Source of the DNA: Nitrospinaceae bacterium
GTDB lineage: Bacteria > Nitrospinota > Nitrospinia > Nitrospinales > VA-1
Direction of reading: 5' to 3'
Length of the DNA stretch: 58,204 bases
Assembly (NCBI GenBank): GCA_029261475.1
Contig: JAJDBG010000016.1
Span: 1 to 58,204, forward strand
Part shown: positions 30,840-39,311 of the stretch, one piece after another
Layout of the letters: the number at the start of each line of letters is the position of its first letter
Position numbering within the stretch: position 1 is the stretch's first letter
Translations under genes and position numbers: made by a program
Notes under the pieces: model-generated
What the model was told of the DNA's origin: nothing
The model's database searches: none
What the model saw: only the letters and a program-made list of their open reading frames with translations

Positions 30840-31533
30840 AAAATATCCATCCGGCAACCACGAACAGGATATCAAATCGTTCCCATTCAAAATGGACTCG
30901 GTCAGCACCGAAGGCAGTTTCTCCGGCTACGCCGCCGTGTTTGGGAACATTGATTTGGGTGGCGACATCATCGAACGCGGTGCCTTCAAAAAAACGCTCA
31001 ATGACAATCAAGGCAAGGTTCCTTTACTGGACCATCACGATCCCCAAAAACAGATCGGATGGAACGTGTCTGCGATGGAAGACGGACGCGGATTGCTCGT
31101 GCAGGGAAAACTCAATTTGCAAGTGCAGGGCGCACGCGAGAAACACGCACTGATGAAGCAGGCACTGGAGATGGGGGCGCGGATGGGACTTTCGATAGGC
31201 TTCCGCGTTATACGCGAGGAGTTGGACAAAAAAGATCCGAACATTCGCAGACTCAAGGAAATACAGTTGCTGGAATACAGCATCGTCACCTTTCCAATGA
31301 ACCCGTCGGCACAAGTGACGGGTGTGAAAGGGCGCCGTGACTCGCTTCATCAATTTTTATCGCGTGAATTGGGACTGCCCGAAAGCCAGGCAGATCGCGC
31401 CTGTGAAACCCTCACTCCCTTCCTTCAATCCGCGCCGGCGAAGATCCACGCGGTCGATTCGGAATACGGTGCCGAGGATTTGGAACCGCTGAAACGGTCC
31501 CTGAACCATTTGATCGAACAATTAACGTCCTGA
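30829..31533 (+). CDS. HK97-type prohead protease
   Basis: It matures the capsid by cleaving the scaffold domain. Motifs: FSGYAAVFGNIDLGGDIIERGAF, then VPLLDHHDP with the catalytic His, and MGLSIGFRV with the catalytic Ser, as in the U35 family. The 234 residues include a C-terminal helical part that may bind the scaffold. It lies directly between portal and capsid genes. Confidence 0.92.
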   Translation: MKNRKYPSGNHEQDIKSFPFKMDSVSTEGSFSGYAAVFGNIDLGGDIIERGAFKKTLNDNQGKVPLLDHHDPQKQIGWNVSAMEDGRGLLVQGKLNLQVQGAREKHALMKQALEMGARMGLSIGFRVIREELDKKDPNIRRLKEIQLLEYSIVTFPMNPSAQVTGVKGRRDSLHQFLSRELGLPESQADRACETLTPFLQSAPAKIHAVDSEYGAEDLEPLKRSLNHLIEQLTS

Positions 31534-31572
31534 AAAAACACTGCGGACGAATTTTAACTCAAGGAGAATTCA

Positions 31573-32769
31573 ATGAACGAAGTGAAACAATTGGTCGAGG
31601 AAGTCAACCGCGCGTTCCTCGAGCACAAAAACAAAAACGACCAACGCCTCAAAGAACTGGAGGAAAAAGGACACGTCGATCCGCTCCTGGAGAAACAGGT
31701 GGAGCGCATCAGCGCAGAGATTCAGAATTTGAACGACATGAAGGGAAGGGTGGAAAAGCTCCACACCGCACTCAATCGACCGGGCATGGAATTCACAAAT
31801 GATGTGTCGGTCGATCCCGAGCGCAGTTCACAGCGCAAGGCAATGCTCCAATACATTCGCAAAGGTGAAGGCGCACTCAGCCCGCAAGAAGTCAAACTAC
31901 TCTCCTCCGACAGCGATCCCAATGGCGGCTACTGGGTAGCTTCTGCCATGTCCGATCAAGTTGTGCAGAAAGTTTTTGAAACATCAGCGATGCGCAAACT
32001 GATAGCGGTGGAAACCATTTCGGGAGACGCGCTGGAAGTTCCTGAAGATGTCAATGAAGCATCCGCAGGTTGGACCGCAGAGCAGGCGACGCGCCCGGAA
32101 ACGGCGACACCCGATATCGGCGTGCGGCGCATCCCGGTACACGAATTGTACGCTCAGCCAAAAGCCACACAGACATTGCTCGACGACGCACGAATCGACG
32201 TTGAGAATTGGCTGGCCAACAAGATCGCCGATAAAATTTCACGAATGGAGAACACAGCATTCATCAGCGGAGACGGCATTGGCAAGCCGCGCGGTATCCT
32301 CACGTACCCGGCTGGTACGAGCAATCCCGGCCAGGTACAACAAATCAATTCCGGTTCCGCCTCGGCCCTGACCGCAGATGGATTGCGCTCGGTGTATTAC
32401 GCACTGAAAAGTCCTTATGCAGACAATGCCAGCTGGCTACTGTCACGCAGTTCCGTGGAAGCCGTCTCCAAATTGAAAGACTCCAACGGTCAATACCTTT
32501 GGCAACCGGGCCTGCAAGCAGGCGAACCGCAAACGCTCATGGGCCGTCCCATCGAACGCATGGAAGACATGCCCAACGTCGCATCCAATTCCCTCTCCGT
32601 AGCATTCGGTGATTGGAAGCAAGCCTATACGGCAGTCGATCGAACGGGCGTGCGCATCTTGCGCGATCCCTTCAGCGCAAAACCTTTCGTCATGTTCTAC
32701 ACGACGAAGCGAACCGGAGGAGATGTTCTCAACTTCGAAGCGTTCGTACTCCAAAAGACAGCCGCATGA
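31573..32769 (+). CDS. HK97-fold major capsid protein
   Basis: An N-terminal coiled coil of about 90 residues (VKQLVEEVNRAFLEHKN, LLEKQVERISAEIQNLN) is the delta-like scaffold removed by the protease. The shell domain follows (GGYWVASAMSDQVVQKVFET, SAGWTAEQATRPET, ENTAFISGDGIGKPRGIL, WLLSRSSVEAVSKLKDS). Length 398 residues, normal for HK97-like capsids. Good ribosome site AAGGAG before ATG 31573. A hairpin terminator follows at 32819. Confidence 0.93.
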   Translation: MNEVKQLVEEVNRAFLEHKNKNDQRLKELEEKGHVDPLLEKQVERISAEIQNLNDMKGRVEKLHTALNRPGMEFTNDVSVDPERSSQRKAMLQYIRKGEGALSPQEVKLLSSDSDPNGGYWVASAMSDQVVQKVFETSAMRKLIAVETISGDALEVPEDVNEASAGWTAEQATRPETATPDIGVRRIPVHELYAQPKATQTLLDDARIDVENWLANKIADKISRMENTAFISGDGIGKPRGILTYPAGTSNPGQVQQINSGSASALTADGLRSVYYALKSPYADNASWLLSRSSVEAVSKLKDSNGQYLWQPGLQAGEPQTLMGRPIERMEDMPNVASNSLSVAFGDWKQAYTAVDRTGVRILRDPFSAKPFVMFYTTKRTGGDVLNFEAFVLQKTAA

Positions 32770-32818
32770 CAATGACGGGCTGATCCCGCGATTGCTGTCT
32801 CGACTTGATTGAAACAGA

Positions 32819-32860
32819 ATTCTTCACTGCCTGTCTTTTTGAAGCAGTGAAGAATTTATT
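32819..32860 (+). terminator. Hairpin terminator after the capsid gene
   Basis: ATTCTTCACTGC (32819-32830) pairs perfectly with GCAGTGAAGAAT (32844-32855) over a 13-base loop and is followed by TTATTTAACATTTT. It is placed to reduce read-through from the abundant capsid message into downstream genes. Confidence 0.65.
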
Positions 32861-32892
32861 TAACATTTTAAAAAATACATGGAGTCCAAAAT

Positions 32893-33276
32893 ATGAAAGA
32901 TGCAAAAAATAATTTATCCGCTTCGAAGAGTCTGGCACCGGCGATTTATTCCACCAATCAGGCGGAAAACGGAGCCAGTGTCGATCTACTGGGATTCGAC
33001 GGAGCGATTGCAGTGTTCACAGCCGGAACCTTGACCGATGGAACCTACGTCCCGAAATTGCAAGAGTCGGAAGACGATGCGACCTGGAGCGATGTGGCCT
33101 CTGCCGATATGGAGGGCAGTCTCGTTTCCATGACCGCCAACTCCATCCAGCGCGTGGGCTACAAAGGTGAGAAACGCTATCTGCGCCCGGTAGTCACCGT
33201 ATCGTCAGCGACCTCTGGCGGCGCACTTTGTGCCATGATGATCCGTAGCATCCCGCACCTTGCACCTGTGGCATAA
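32893..33276 (+). CDS. Putative capsid decoration or head protein
   Basis: A 127-residue protein rich in Ser, Ala, Thr and Gly with alternating beta-like sequence (GAIAVFTAGTLTDGTYVPKL, YLRPVVTVSSATSGGALCAM). It lies between two terminators directly after the capsid gene, where head decoration proteins are often found. This pattern is common in phages of proteobacteria, but the role is inferred from place. GGAG precedes the ATG. Confidence 0.65.
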   Translation: MKDAKNNLSASKSLAPAIYSTNQAENGASVDLLGFDGAIAVFTAGTLTDGTYVPKLQESEDDATWSDVASADMEGSLVSMTANSIQRVGYKGEKRYLRPVVTVSSATSGGALCAMMIRSIPHLAPVA

Positions 33277-33289
33277 AGAAAATATTTTC

Positions 33290-33330
33290 ATGTGGAGGAG
33301 GCGAATTTTTCCTCCTCCACATTTTAAATT
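33290..33330 (+). terminator. Hairpin terminator after the decoration gene
   Basis: ATGTGGAGGAGG (33290-33301) pairs perfectly with CCTCCTCCACAT (33311-33322) over a 9-base loop, followed by TTTAAATTAT. Together with the hairpin at 32819 it isolates the short decoration gene as its own transcript segment. Confidence 0.72.
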
Positions 33331-33375
33331 ATATTAAAACAAGATTTGACCCTAATTTTCGTAAAGGAGAGAGTG

Positions 33376-33765
33376 ATGCCATTCAATATCAGTCCCAATT
33401 TCCAGGAATTCAAGATTCCCATAGGTGACTACAAAATCGTGCTCAAGACAAGGCGTTACACAACAGAAGAATTCAACGCCTTTTTGAATTCGCGGCAGAC
33501 GGTTACAGAAAACGATGTAGAAAATCGAGAAGAGTCAGCCCATATAGATTTCATCAACGAACTTCTGGTTGGAATCTCGGCGACCGATGCGGAAGGCAAA
33601 GATGAAAAGGTGACCTATTCGGACCCGCAAAGCGGAGAGGAAAAGGATCTGAGTCCAGAGGTTCCTGATTGGAAATCGTTCATCGATCCACTTTTCAAAC
33701 TGAGAGCGGGAATTGAGTTACTCAGGGGACAGGGATTGCTGGAGAATCGCCAGCTAAAAAACTGA
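33376..33765 (+). CDS. Tail assembly chaperone, G-type product
   Basis: A 129-residue protein (KIPIGDYKIVLKTRRYTTEEFNAF; acidic middle; PLFKLRAGIELL) in front of the tape measure gene. The start ATG 33376 follows AAGGAGAGAGTG. Its last codons are CTA AAA AAC TGA and form a slippery site, so part of the ribosomes should continue into the -1 frame. Sequence alone would not name it; the frameshift design plus position before the tape measure identify it as the G member of a G/GT pair. Confidence 0.8.
   Translation: MPFNISPNFQEFKIPIGDYKIVLKTRRYTTEEFNAFLNSRQTVTENDVENREESAHIDFINELLVGISATDAEGKDEKVTYSDPQSGEEKDLSPEVPDWKSFIDPLFKLRAGIELLRGQGLLENRQLKN
33756..33762 (+). promoter_or_regulatory. Programmed -1 frameshift slippery site A AAA AAC
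   Basis: In the frame of the chaperone gene the heptamer reads A AAA AAC, an efficient -1 slippery sequence, directly followed by the TGA stop (33763-33765). After slipping, reading continues CTG ATC GCC and stays open for 103 codons to 34073. No strong downstream pseudoknot was identified by eye; stop codon proximity may help. Confidence 0.85.
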
Positions 33766-34073
33766 TCGCCTACCTACAGGACGATGCGGCGGGGCTGGAG
33801 GTAGAGTACAAAAATTTTCTTCAAAGGGTCGAGTTGGAATGTGAAGACCCGGAGTGGAATATAGAAAATCACCCGGCGCGCAACAAACTAAAACAGTACA
33901 GCCCAGCCTTCAAGGACTGGGTTGCAAATCTGGAACGAATCTATCAATGGAAAAGCATTGCTTATCCTTTCGACAAAAACGATTTATCGCCCCTTCAATG
34001 GTCGGGTCTTTCCATACTGGAACGTTTCAGAAAAACAAGTGAACAAAGTTCATGTGCGGGCAGGCCCCCGTGA
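33762..34073 (+). CDS. Tail assembly chaperone, T extension (reached by -1 frameshift)
   Basis: After the frameshift the added sequence begins LIAYLQDDAAGLEVEYKNF and continues into the track ORF at 33834. It ends at 34073, giving a GT fusion of about 232 residues. The extension has a WNIENHPARNKLKQYSPAF and LSPLQWSGLSILERF pattern. In lambda and relatives GT binds the tape measure protein while G coats it. The frame has no good internal start, so frameshift is the simplest way to express it. Confidence 0.78.
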   Translation: MIAYLQDDAAGLEVEYKNFLQRVELECEDPEWNIENHPARNKLKQYSPAFKDWVANLERIYQWKSIAYPFDKNDLSPLQWSGLSILERFRKTSEQSSCAGRPP

Positions 34074-34337
34074 CTGCCCGCAGTCGAGAAGCTGGAAAGA
34101 CACAGGCTGTTTGTTCGGCATGCCTTTAATAAAACCAATGGTTATACGACTTATAACATATCCGGCAGTTGCACCAAACACAAACATCATTCCAGGATAG
34201 GTGATGCCCTCAATCTATGTGGATTTCCTTATGGCATTCCGAGCAGGTGGCAATGGAGTCGCCGATGGGTTTGAAAAATAGTTCTTCGCAGAGTCGCTGA
34301 CTTGCTTTTTACAACCGTAGCATTCAATGAAGGCCAT
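34074..34337 (-). pseudogene. Decayed partial copy of the neighbouring zinc-ribbon gene
   Basis: The minus strand from ATG 34337 reads MAFIECYGCKKQVSDSAKN, nearly the start of the intact gene at 34759 (MALIECYGCKKKISDSAEN). A deletion of about 14 bases that removed the second CxxC knuckle then shifts the frame. DNA identity remains high over about 120 bases. Further left, another frame gives a hydrophobic stretch (GMMFVFGATAGYVISRITIGF) that may be the remnant of a membrane-bound C terminus. Confidence 0.7.
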
Positions 34338-34372
34338 TTATAATTTCTATTATTAGAGAATGAAGAGGCAGG

Positions 34373-34759
34373 CTATTTGGATCGCCCGTCTTTCAAAAGA
34401 TTGAAGATTAAGCCGCCCAAGGCTGAACCAATAAACAAACCCACTACAGTCCCAAGGTAAAGACCAGAATTTCCGCTCCACTTTTCACCCTTAAATGCAA
34501 AATAAAAGGAAAGAGCAATACCAGGCCCAAAGATAATCAGATCTCTAAAACGATACAAAACGGGATTTTTGGCTTTTTCGCCAAAGGGATCGTTCGATCC
34601 GCAGTTGTAGCATTCCTCGGAATCGCTGTGGATTTCCTTATGGCATTCCGCGCAGGTGGCAATGGAGTCCCCGATGGGTTTGAAAAATCGGCAATGCGGG
34701 CAGTTCTCCGCAGAGTCACTGATTTTCTTTTTGCATCCGTAGCATTCAATAAGAGCCAT
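34373..34759 (-). CDS. Zinc-ribbon membrane protein (cargo gene)
   Basis: A 128-residue protein with two double-CxxC zinc ribbons (CYGCKKKISDSAENCPHC and CAECHKEIHSDSEECYNC) followed by two hydrophobic segments (LIIFGPGIALSFYFAF and GTVVGLFIGSALGGLIFNL). It is on the minus strand inside the plus-strand tail operon, between chaperone and tape measure, and has a damaged copy beside it. This is the usual appearance of a moron gene. Function unknown; it could alter the host envelope. Confidence 0.78.
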   Translation of the reverse strand: MALIECYGCKKKISDSAENCPHCRFFKPIGDSIATCAECHKEIHSDSEECYNCGSNDPFGEKAKNPVLYRFRDLIIFGPGIALSFYFAFKGEKWSGNSGLYLGTVVGLFIGSALGGLIFNLLKDGRSK

Positions 34760-34820
34760 CTTTTCTCCAATAATTTCTATAAAGCAAACGTATTCATATC
34801 TTCATATCAAGGAGTATACT

Positions 34821-35990
34821 ATGTCGATTTCCGGAATGGCAACGGCCAGGATAAGGGTAGAATTTGAAGATAAATTCTCTAAAGAATCCAGCAAAGCATT
34901 GGCAGAATTCAAAAAAAAATATCTGGATATGTCAAAGGCTCTTGAAGAAAACGGGCTCTTTCAGATACCAAAAGTATCCAATGATTCAGGCAGTGAGAAA
35001 ACGGTTCTGGATACTGCTTTAAAATGGTTAGGTGCGGGCGGTAGTTTAGCTGGGATAGCGGGTTTTTTTGGGAAAGATTCAAAAAATCTGGGTGGTGTAG
35101 TTGAAAAATTCTCCGCTCAGAGGATGGCTGGAGCTGGTCTCGCTAATGCGGATAAATTTGTTCTCCCTGGATTAGCTTCGGCAACGCCCGTTGGTTTGGG
35201 GCTGACTACGATGGGGTGTTTGCTCTCTCAAACGCAGTGGTATGAGGACATGCAAGAGAAGGCCAAAGGTTTTTTCACTGAAGAAAAAAAGCAGGAAGAA
35301 ACTCAAAAAAAGAAGCAAGCGAATCTTGAAGCGGAAAAAAACATTCGCGAGGAGATCCTCACTAAAAAAAGGAGCGGTCTGGAGGTAGAGCAAAATATCG
35401 TTGCCAGGAATAATGAATCTCTGGTCACCCTTCAGGCTCTGAAAAATGAACAGGCTTCGGTCGAAGCGATGGATTTTAGCGTTCGTTTGAAAGACGGTGA
35501 CAAGTTGCTAAAGGAATCCGCCGACTTGAGAGCGGAAATAAATAAAATTTTTTCCAAACCGGTTTTTCAGGAAGTAAAAATTCGCCAGTCCGGCAGTGTA
35601 GCGGGCAGTTTGCTCGGCGATGGTTTTTCACTTCTGCAAGAGGAGACAGGCGGTTTGGGTCAATCTGTTTCAGAGCAGGCTGAAAGCAGTAACAAATCCA
35701 GTAAAGGTCTTCCGGGTCCTGCCGGGTCGGGTGGTCCGGTATCAAAACTGGCGAAGGGTGCGGACTTTATTCCCTACGACAATTTTCCCGCCAGTCTGCA
35801 CAAGGGCGAAGCGGTACTGCCTTCGGACGTGGCTGAGCAGTATCGGCGGGGGGCAAGCGGACGAACCATCAATATAGATAAATTCAACGTAGAAATCAGC
35901 GGGAATAACAAGCGACCCGAGGATTTGGCCCGCGAACTTTATTTCCACTTGAAAAGAATCGAGCAACATATTGATGAAAGCGTTTTTTAG
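34821..35990 (+). CDS. Short tail tape measure protein
   Basis: The C-terminal part KGADFIPYDNFPASLHKGEAV is the common ending of tape measure proteins. Hydrophobic segments at about residues 70-90 and 120-140 and a charged coiled coil (EEKKQEETQKKKQANLEAEK) also fit. It directly follows the frameshifted chaperone. At 389 residues it is very short; with the usual 0.15 nm per residue this would mean a tail of roughly 60 nm. Strong ribosome site AAGGAG-TATACT-ATG. Confidence 0.78.
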   Translation: MSISGMATARIRVEFEDKFSKESSKALAEFKKKYLDMSKALEENGLFQIPKVSNDSGSEKTVLDTALKWLGAGGSLAGIAGFFGKDSKNLGGVVEKFSAQRMAGAGLANADKFVLPGLASATPVGLGLTTMGCLLSQTQWYEDMQEKAKGFFTEEKKQEETQKKKQANLEAEKNIREEILTKKRSGLEVEQNIVARNNESLVTLQALKNEQASVEAMDFSVRLKDGDKLLKESADLRAEINKIFSKPVFQEVKIRQSGSVAGSLLGDGFSLLQEETGGLGQSVSEQAESSNKSSKGLPGPAGSGGPVSKLAKGADFIPYDNFPASLHKGEAVLPSDVAEQYRRGASGRTINIDKFNVEISGNNKRPEDLARELYFHLKRIEQHIDESVF

Positions 35991-36085
35991 ATTGAAAAGA
36001 GATCATTAAGATTTCTTTTGTCATTGGCTCAGTACAAAAATTTTATCTCCCCATTTTTCATCCACCTACCCATTCGGAAAAAATC

Positions 36086-36706
36086 ATGTCACTCAAATTG
36101 AAATCTGCTCCTGCTACAGGAGCAGTGACTTTGGCTGAGGCCAAGGATTATCTACGTATCGCGGATTCTCAAAACGATGCTGAAATCGCATCACTGGTGT
36201 TGGCTTTGACAGAACGGGCCGAGTTGTGGACGGGTCGATCTTTTGTCGATCAAAGTTGGACCTTCTGGCTGGACTCCTTGCCGATCACAAAAAGTTGTTA
36301 TGCACGCCAAATTGAAATCCCGCGTCCTCCCCTGCAATCGGTCACACATATCAAGACCTACGACGCAGTAGGGACGGGCGCGGTGTTTCCTGCCAGTTCC
36401 TATTTTGTTGATACCGTGAGCTCGCCGGGTCGCATTGTTTTGCAAGAAGGGCATAGCTGGCCTGCGGGTGGCTTGCGTTTGGCAAATGCGGTGGAGATCG
36501 AATTCATTGCGGGTTATGGCAGTGTGGGAGCGGTACCGCCGGCTCTGCGAGAGGGAATACTGTTGTGGATGAAGGTCTTGTTCTCTGGAAAAACAAAATT
36601 ATTTGAGTCGGATGAATCAACACCGGGTCTTGCAGATTTGCACCGGGGTGAAATACCACCACAGACTTTGACACTCTGGAAACCCTATCAACTCATGCGC
36701 TTGTGA
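36086..36706 (+). CDS. Head-tail connector (gp6-like adaptor)
   Basis: VTLAEAKDYLRIADSQNDAEI at the start and the helix TERAELWTGRSFVDQ are typical of the HK97 gp6 / phiE125 gp8 connector family, as is the C-terminal helix PPALREGILLWMKVLF. Between them lies a beta-rich insertion (PRPPLQSVTHIKTYD, VEIEFIAGYGS). 206 residues. It would bind the portal ring. It overlaps the next gene by 4 bases (GTGA). Confidence 0.88.
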   Translation: MSLKLKSAPATGAVTLAEAKDYLRIADSQNDAEIASLVLALTERAELWTGRSFVDQSWTFWLDSLPITKSCYARQIEIPRPPLQSVTHIKTYDAVGTGAVFPASSYFVDTVSSPGRIVLQEGHSWPAGGLRLANAVEIEFIAGYGSVGAVPPALREGILLWMKVLFSGKTKLFESDESTPGLADLHRGEIPPQTLTLWKPYQLMRL

Positions 36707-37161
36707 AAGGTCGGATCATTTTGAAAATCTCTGTAAAAAATTATGTTTTACTCAAAGCTCTATTCAAAAGTCTCAACCGAAAGATCGACGCTACGATTGA
36801 GGATACAGCGCAGGGACTGATAGCTGAAGCCGAGCGCAGAGCGAAAGTGAGGGTACTCGATCCCACACGCAAGCCAAACAATGTGAGTGGAAAATATTAC
36901 CGATCGATAAAAGGCTCGACTCAACAAAAATCGGGTTTTTATATCGCCGAACTTTCGAGCGATGTGCCTTATTCGGGCGCGATTGAGTTTGGACATTCGC
37001 GGAAGAAATCTGCTCGAAATAATAAAAAAAATGTTTCTTTCAAAATTCCCCAGGGCAATCGAAGCAGGAAAGGGTTCCGCGTTCTGGGTGATTCGGTTGA
37101 GGAAGCAGTTTTGGATACAGAGCGCATTTTAAAGGAAAGATTCAAGAAAAATTTTGAATGA
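36703..37161 (+). CDS. HK97 gp10-like tail completion protein
   Basis: 152 residues with the gp10 pattern: an N-terminal helix LIAEAERRAKVRVLDPT, the loop GKYYRSIKG, and PYSGAIEFGHSRKKSARN, followed by a basic C terminus. The start is a GTG overlapping the stop of the connector, implying coupling. Members of this family finish the head-tail joint. Confidence 0.82.
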   Translation: MKGRIILKISVKNYVLLKALFKSLNRKIDATIEDTAQGLIAEAERRAKVRVLDPTRKPNNVSGKYYRSIKGSTQQKSGFYIAELSSDVPYSGAIEFGHSRKKSARNNKKNVSFKIPQGNRSRKGFRVLGDSVEEAVLDTERILKERFKKNFE

Positions 37162-37210
37162 GAATCGGGCTTAGTGCATACGCATGATTTGTAAAAGAGG
37201 AGGTATTCGC

Positions 37211-37687
37211 ATGACAGATTACACGCAGTTGGCATCGGCCATAAAGACAACGTTCAATGCCGACGCTTATTTGGGGAACACGGCAAACATCAAAAAAATT
37301 GAAACGAATAAGCGTGGCTTTTCAATACAAGACAATCGAGACGCTTTGTTTTATGGAGAACTCGATTTACCGGCGATTGCAATCGTTCCCAATTCCGACC
37401 CCAAGGAATCTTCTTTGGGGGCGACCAACGAGCAGATAGATGCGGTCAAGGTCGAAGTCGTTGCTGTGAGCAGGCATCGCTCTGCTCAGGAAGGCCTGGA
37501 CGCGCATTACACGATTGTCAAAAATATTGAATCGCTATTAGAGAAGCAAAGGAGTTCCACGCAGGACTTGGGACTCGATGCTTTTGTGCGCCAGGTCTCA
37601 ACAAGGCATGAGCAATTCAAAAAAGGCGAGTTCTATTATTTTGTATCGACTAGCACGGCGGTGGTTGAACTGACTGCAAGTTTCTAA
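37211..37687 (+). CDS. Putative tail terminator protein
   Basis: A 158-residue alpha/beta protein (TQLASAIKTTFNADAYL, LPAIAIVPNSDPKES, VKVEVVAVSRHRSAQEGLDA, FYYFVSTSTAVVELTA) between gp10-like and tail tube genes, the place of the tail terminator in siphoviruses. GAGGAGG lies 8 bases before ATG 37211, so that start is preferred over the track start nine codons upstream. Role inferred from order and size. Confidence 0.7.
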   Translation: MTDYTQLASAIKTTFNADAYLGNTANIKKIETNKRGFSIQDNRDALFYGELDLPAIAIVPNSDPKESSLGATNEQIDAVKVEVVAVSRHRSAQEGLDAHYTIVKNIESLLEKQRSSTQDLGLDAFVRQVSTRHEQFKKGEFYYFVSTSTAVVELTASF

Positions 37688-37807
37688 ATTCCTTCAGTCG
37701 TCTAGTTCCTGCAAAGACAGTTCCTCATTGGATCATCCCGGTTTTACAATCCCCCCCAAAAATTATCAGTGCGAAATCATTCGCATCCATTTAAGGAGAT
37801 ATTTTTT

Positions 37808-38851
37808 ATGAGCACCAAACGTATATCCACTGGCTGGCGAGCCTTTTCGACCGCTAAAGAATCTGTCTATGGAAGCCCTGCGACGGTGACGACAGCCCTC
37901 AATTTTGAAGGTTCCCCGACAGACATTGAAGCCAATGAGACACAGAACGACGAAAAAGAGGTGACGGGTTTTGTCGAAGCGACAGAGCATGCAACCTTGA
38001 ATTGGAAATTGGATGGCAATCACAAGCAACGGGCAATGCCGCATAACCTGGCAATATTTTTTGGATTGGTGATGGGTAAGGTGAGCACCGATCAACCGGA
38101 CAATGTGAACGATCCCGATGTTTATCGTCATTACATAGAGCGGGATCTAACAGACGCTGTTATGAAGTCGGTGACACTTGTGGAATACGATGGGGTCGCA
38201 CAGAAACAGTTCCCGGGCGTGTTTGGCAAGTCGGTAAAAATTTCTGGAGAGCGCGGTCAGTTCCTGCAACTGGAAGCGGAATTCGGCGGCATGGGAAAAG
38301 AGCTTGCCAGTGCTGTTTCCAAACCATCGGCTGTTGCGGAATCGTATTTGCGCTATGGCGATGTGGAATTCACGCGTGGTGGCGCACTCAGTGGTTCCGT
38401 TGCAGGTGGAGACCTGGCGGTGGGTTCTGGCCCGACATCATTCAAGGGAGCATTGAAAAGTTTTGATTATTCCATCAATGCCGAGCCGACGACTTTGTAC
38501 GAGATGGGGGACAACAGTGGTTATGTGACCCGCGCCGAACGTGGAGAGCGCTGGAAACAGGAATTGTCAGCCGTGTTTGAAATGGCAGACGATGCGCATA
38601 AAACAGGACTGACATCGGGAGCAGAATACGTGCTGAATATTCCGATCCAGGGTGCTGTGATTGCTGGTGGTTCGGGCAATTTAAAATACGAAGTCGATCT
38701 CATTTTTCCCAAGGCGGTGTATCGGGAAGCGAAGAAAGATTTGGATGGCTCAATCGTGACGGTGAACGGGCGTTTTCAAGTTCTGGAAGATGCGACCTAT
38801 GGCTCCGTGATTGTGAAAATTCAGAACAAGCAATCTTCCTACCTCGCTTAA
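37808..38851 (+). CDS. Major tail tube protein
   Basis: A 347-residue, mainly beta protein. RISTGWRAFSTAKESVYGSPA at the N terminus and repeated blocks such as FEGSPTDIEANETQN and LKSFDYSINAEPTTLYEMGD resemble tail tube proteins made of two related beta domains. It follows the terminator gene and has AAGGAG before ATG 37808. The length suggests a tube with double-domain subunits, perhaps trimeric as in other long tail tube proteins. Confidence 0.75.
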   Translation: MSTKRISTGWRAFSTAKESVYGSPATVTTALNFEGSPTDIEANETQNDEKEVTGFVEATEHATLNWKLDGNHKQRAMPHNLAIFFGLVMGKVSTDQPDNVNDPDVYRHYIERDLTDAVMKSVTLVEYDGVAQKQFPGVFGKSVKISGERGQFLQLEAEFGGMGKELASAVSKPSAVAESYLRYGDVEFTRGGALSGSVAGGDLAVGSGPTSFKGALKSFDYSINAEPTTLYEMGDNSGYVTRAERGERWKQELSAVFEMADDAHKTGLTSGAEYVLNIPIQGAVIAGGSGNLKYEVDLIFPKAVYREAKKDLDGSIVTVNGRFQVLEDATYGSVIVKIQNKQSSYLA

Positions 38852-38872
38852 CCATAAACAGGGAGATCAAAC

Positions 38873-39250
38873 ATGGCGGTTGGATTTTATTACCCGAGCA
38901 AGGCAGAACCGACTTCGCAGTGGGTTCCTTCGACACAACCTGTTTTCCCATTGCAGGAGACAGTGGATTATCCCTATCAGCTAAGTGGGGAAACGGCAGG
39001 CGGCGCGCTTTATGTTCAGGAGAAGGGTCAACAGATGAAGACCTTCGAGCTGAATTTCGTTCGCATGTCTGTTGCAGACAGGGATTCGGCATTGGCATTT
39101 TTCACGGCAGTGAAAAAATCGTTTCATGCTTTTGAGTATGAAAATCCTTCGGGAGAACTGGAATCGGTGCGCTGGATGAATGCCTTCAATTTTCAGCATG
39201 TGGTGCAGGGGAAGTATTCGGCATCGATTCAATTGCGGAAAGAAGTGTGA
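38873..39250 (+). CDS. Phage tail protein, unknown role
   Basis: 125 residues. AVGFYYPSKAEPTSQWVPST and MKTFELNFVRMSVADRDSALAFF are typical of small minor tail proteins that couple tube and tip, where one face resembles a distal tail domain. It lies 21 bases after the tube gene. Exact role uncertain. Confidence 0.65.
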   Translation: MAVGFYYPSKAEPTSQWVPSTQPVFPLQETVDYPYQLSGETAGGALYVQEKGQQMKTFELNFVRMSVADRDSALAFFTAVKKSFHAFEYENPSGELESVRWMNAFNFQHVVQGKYSASIQLRKEV

Positions 39251-39311
39251 GTTTGGAGAGATCAACAATTTAGTAAGAACTGATTTGAAATTCATAGACT
39301 GGGAGAATTTT

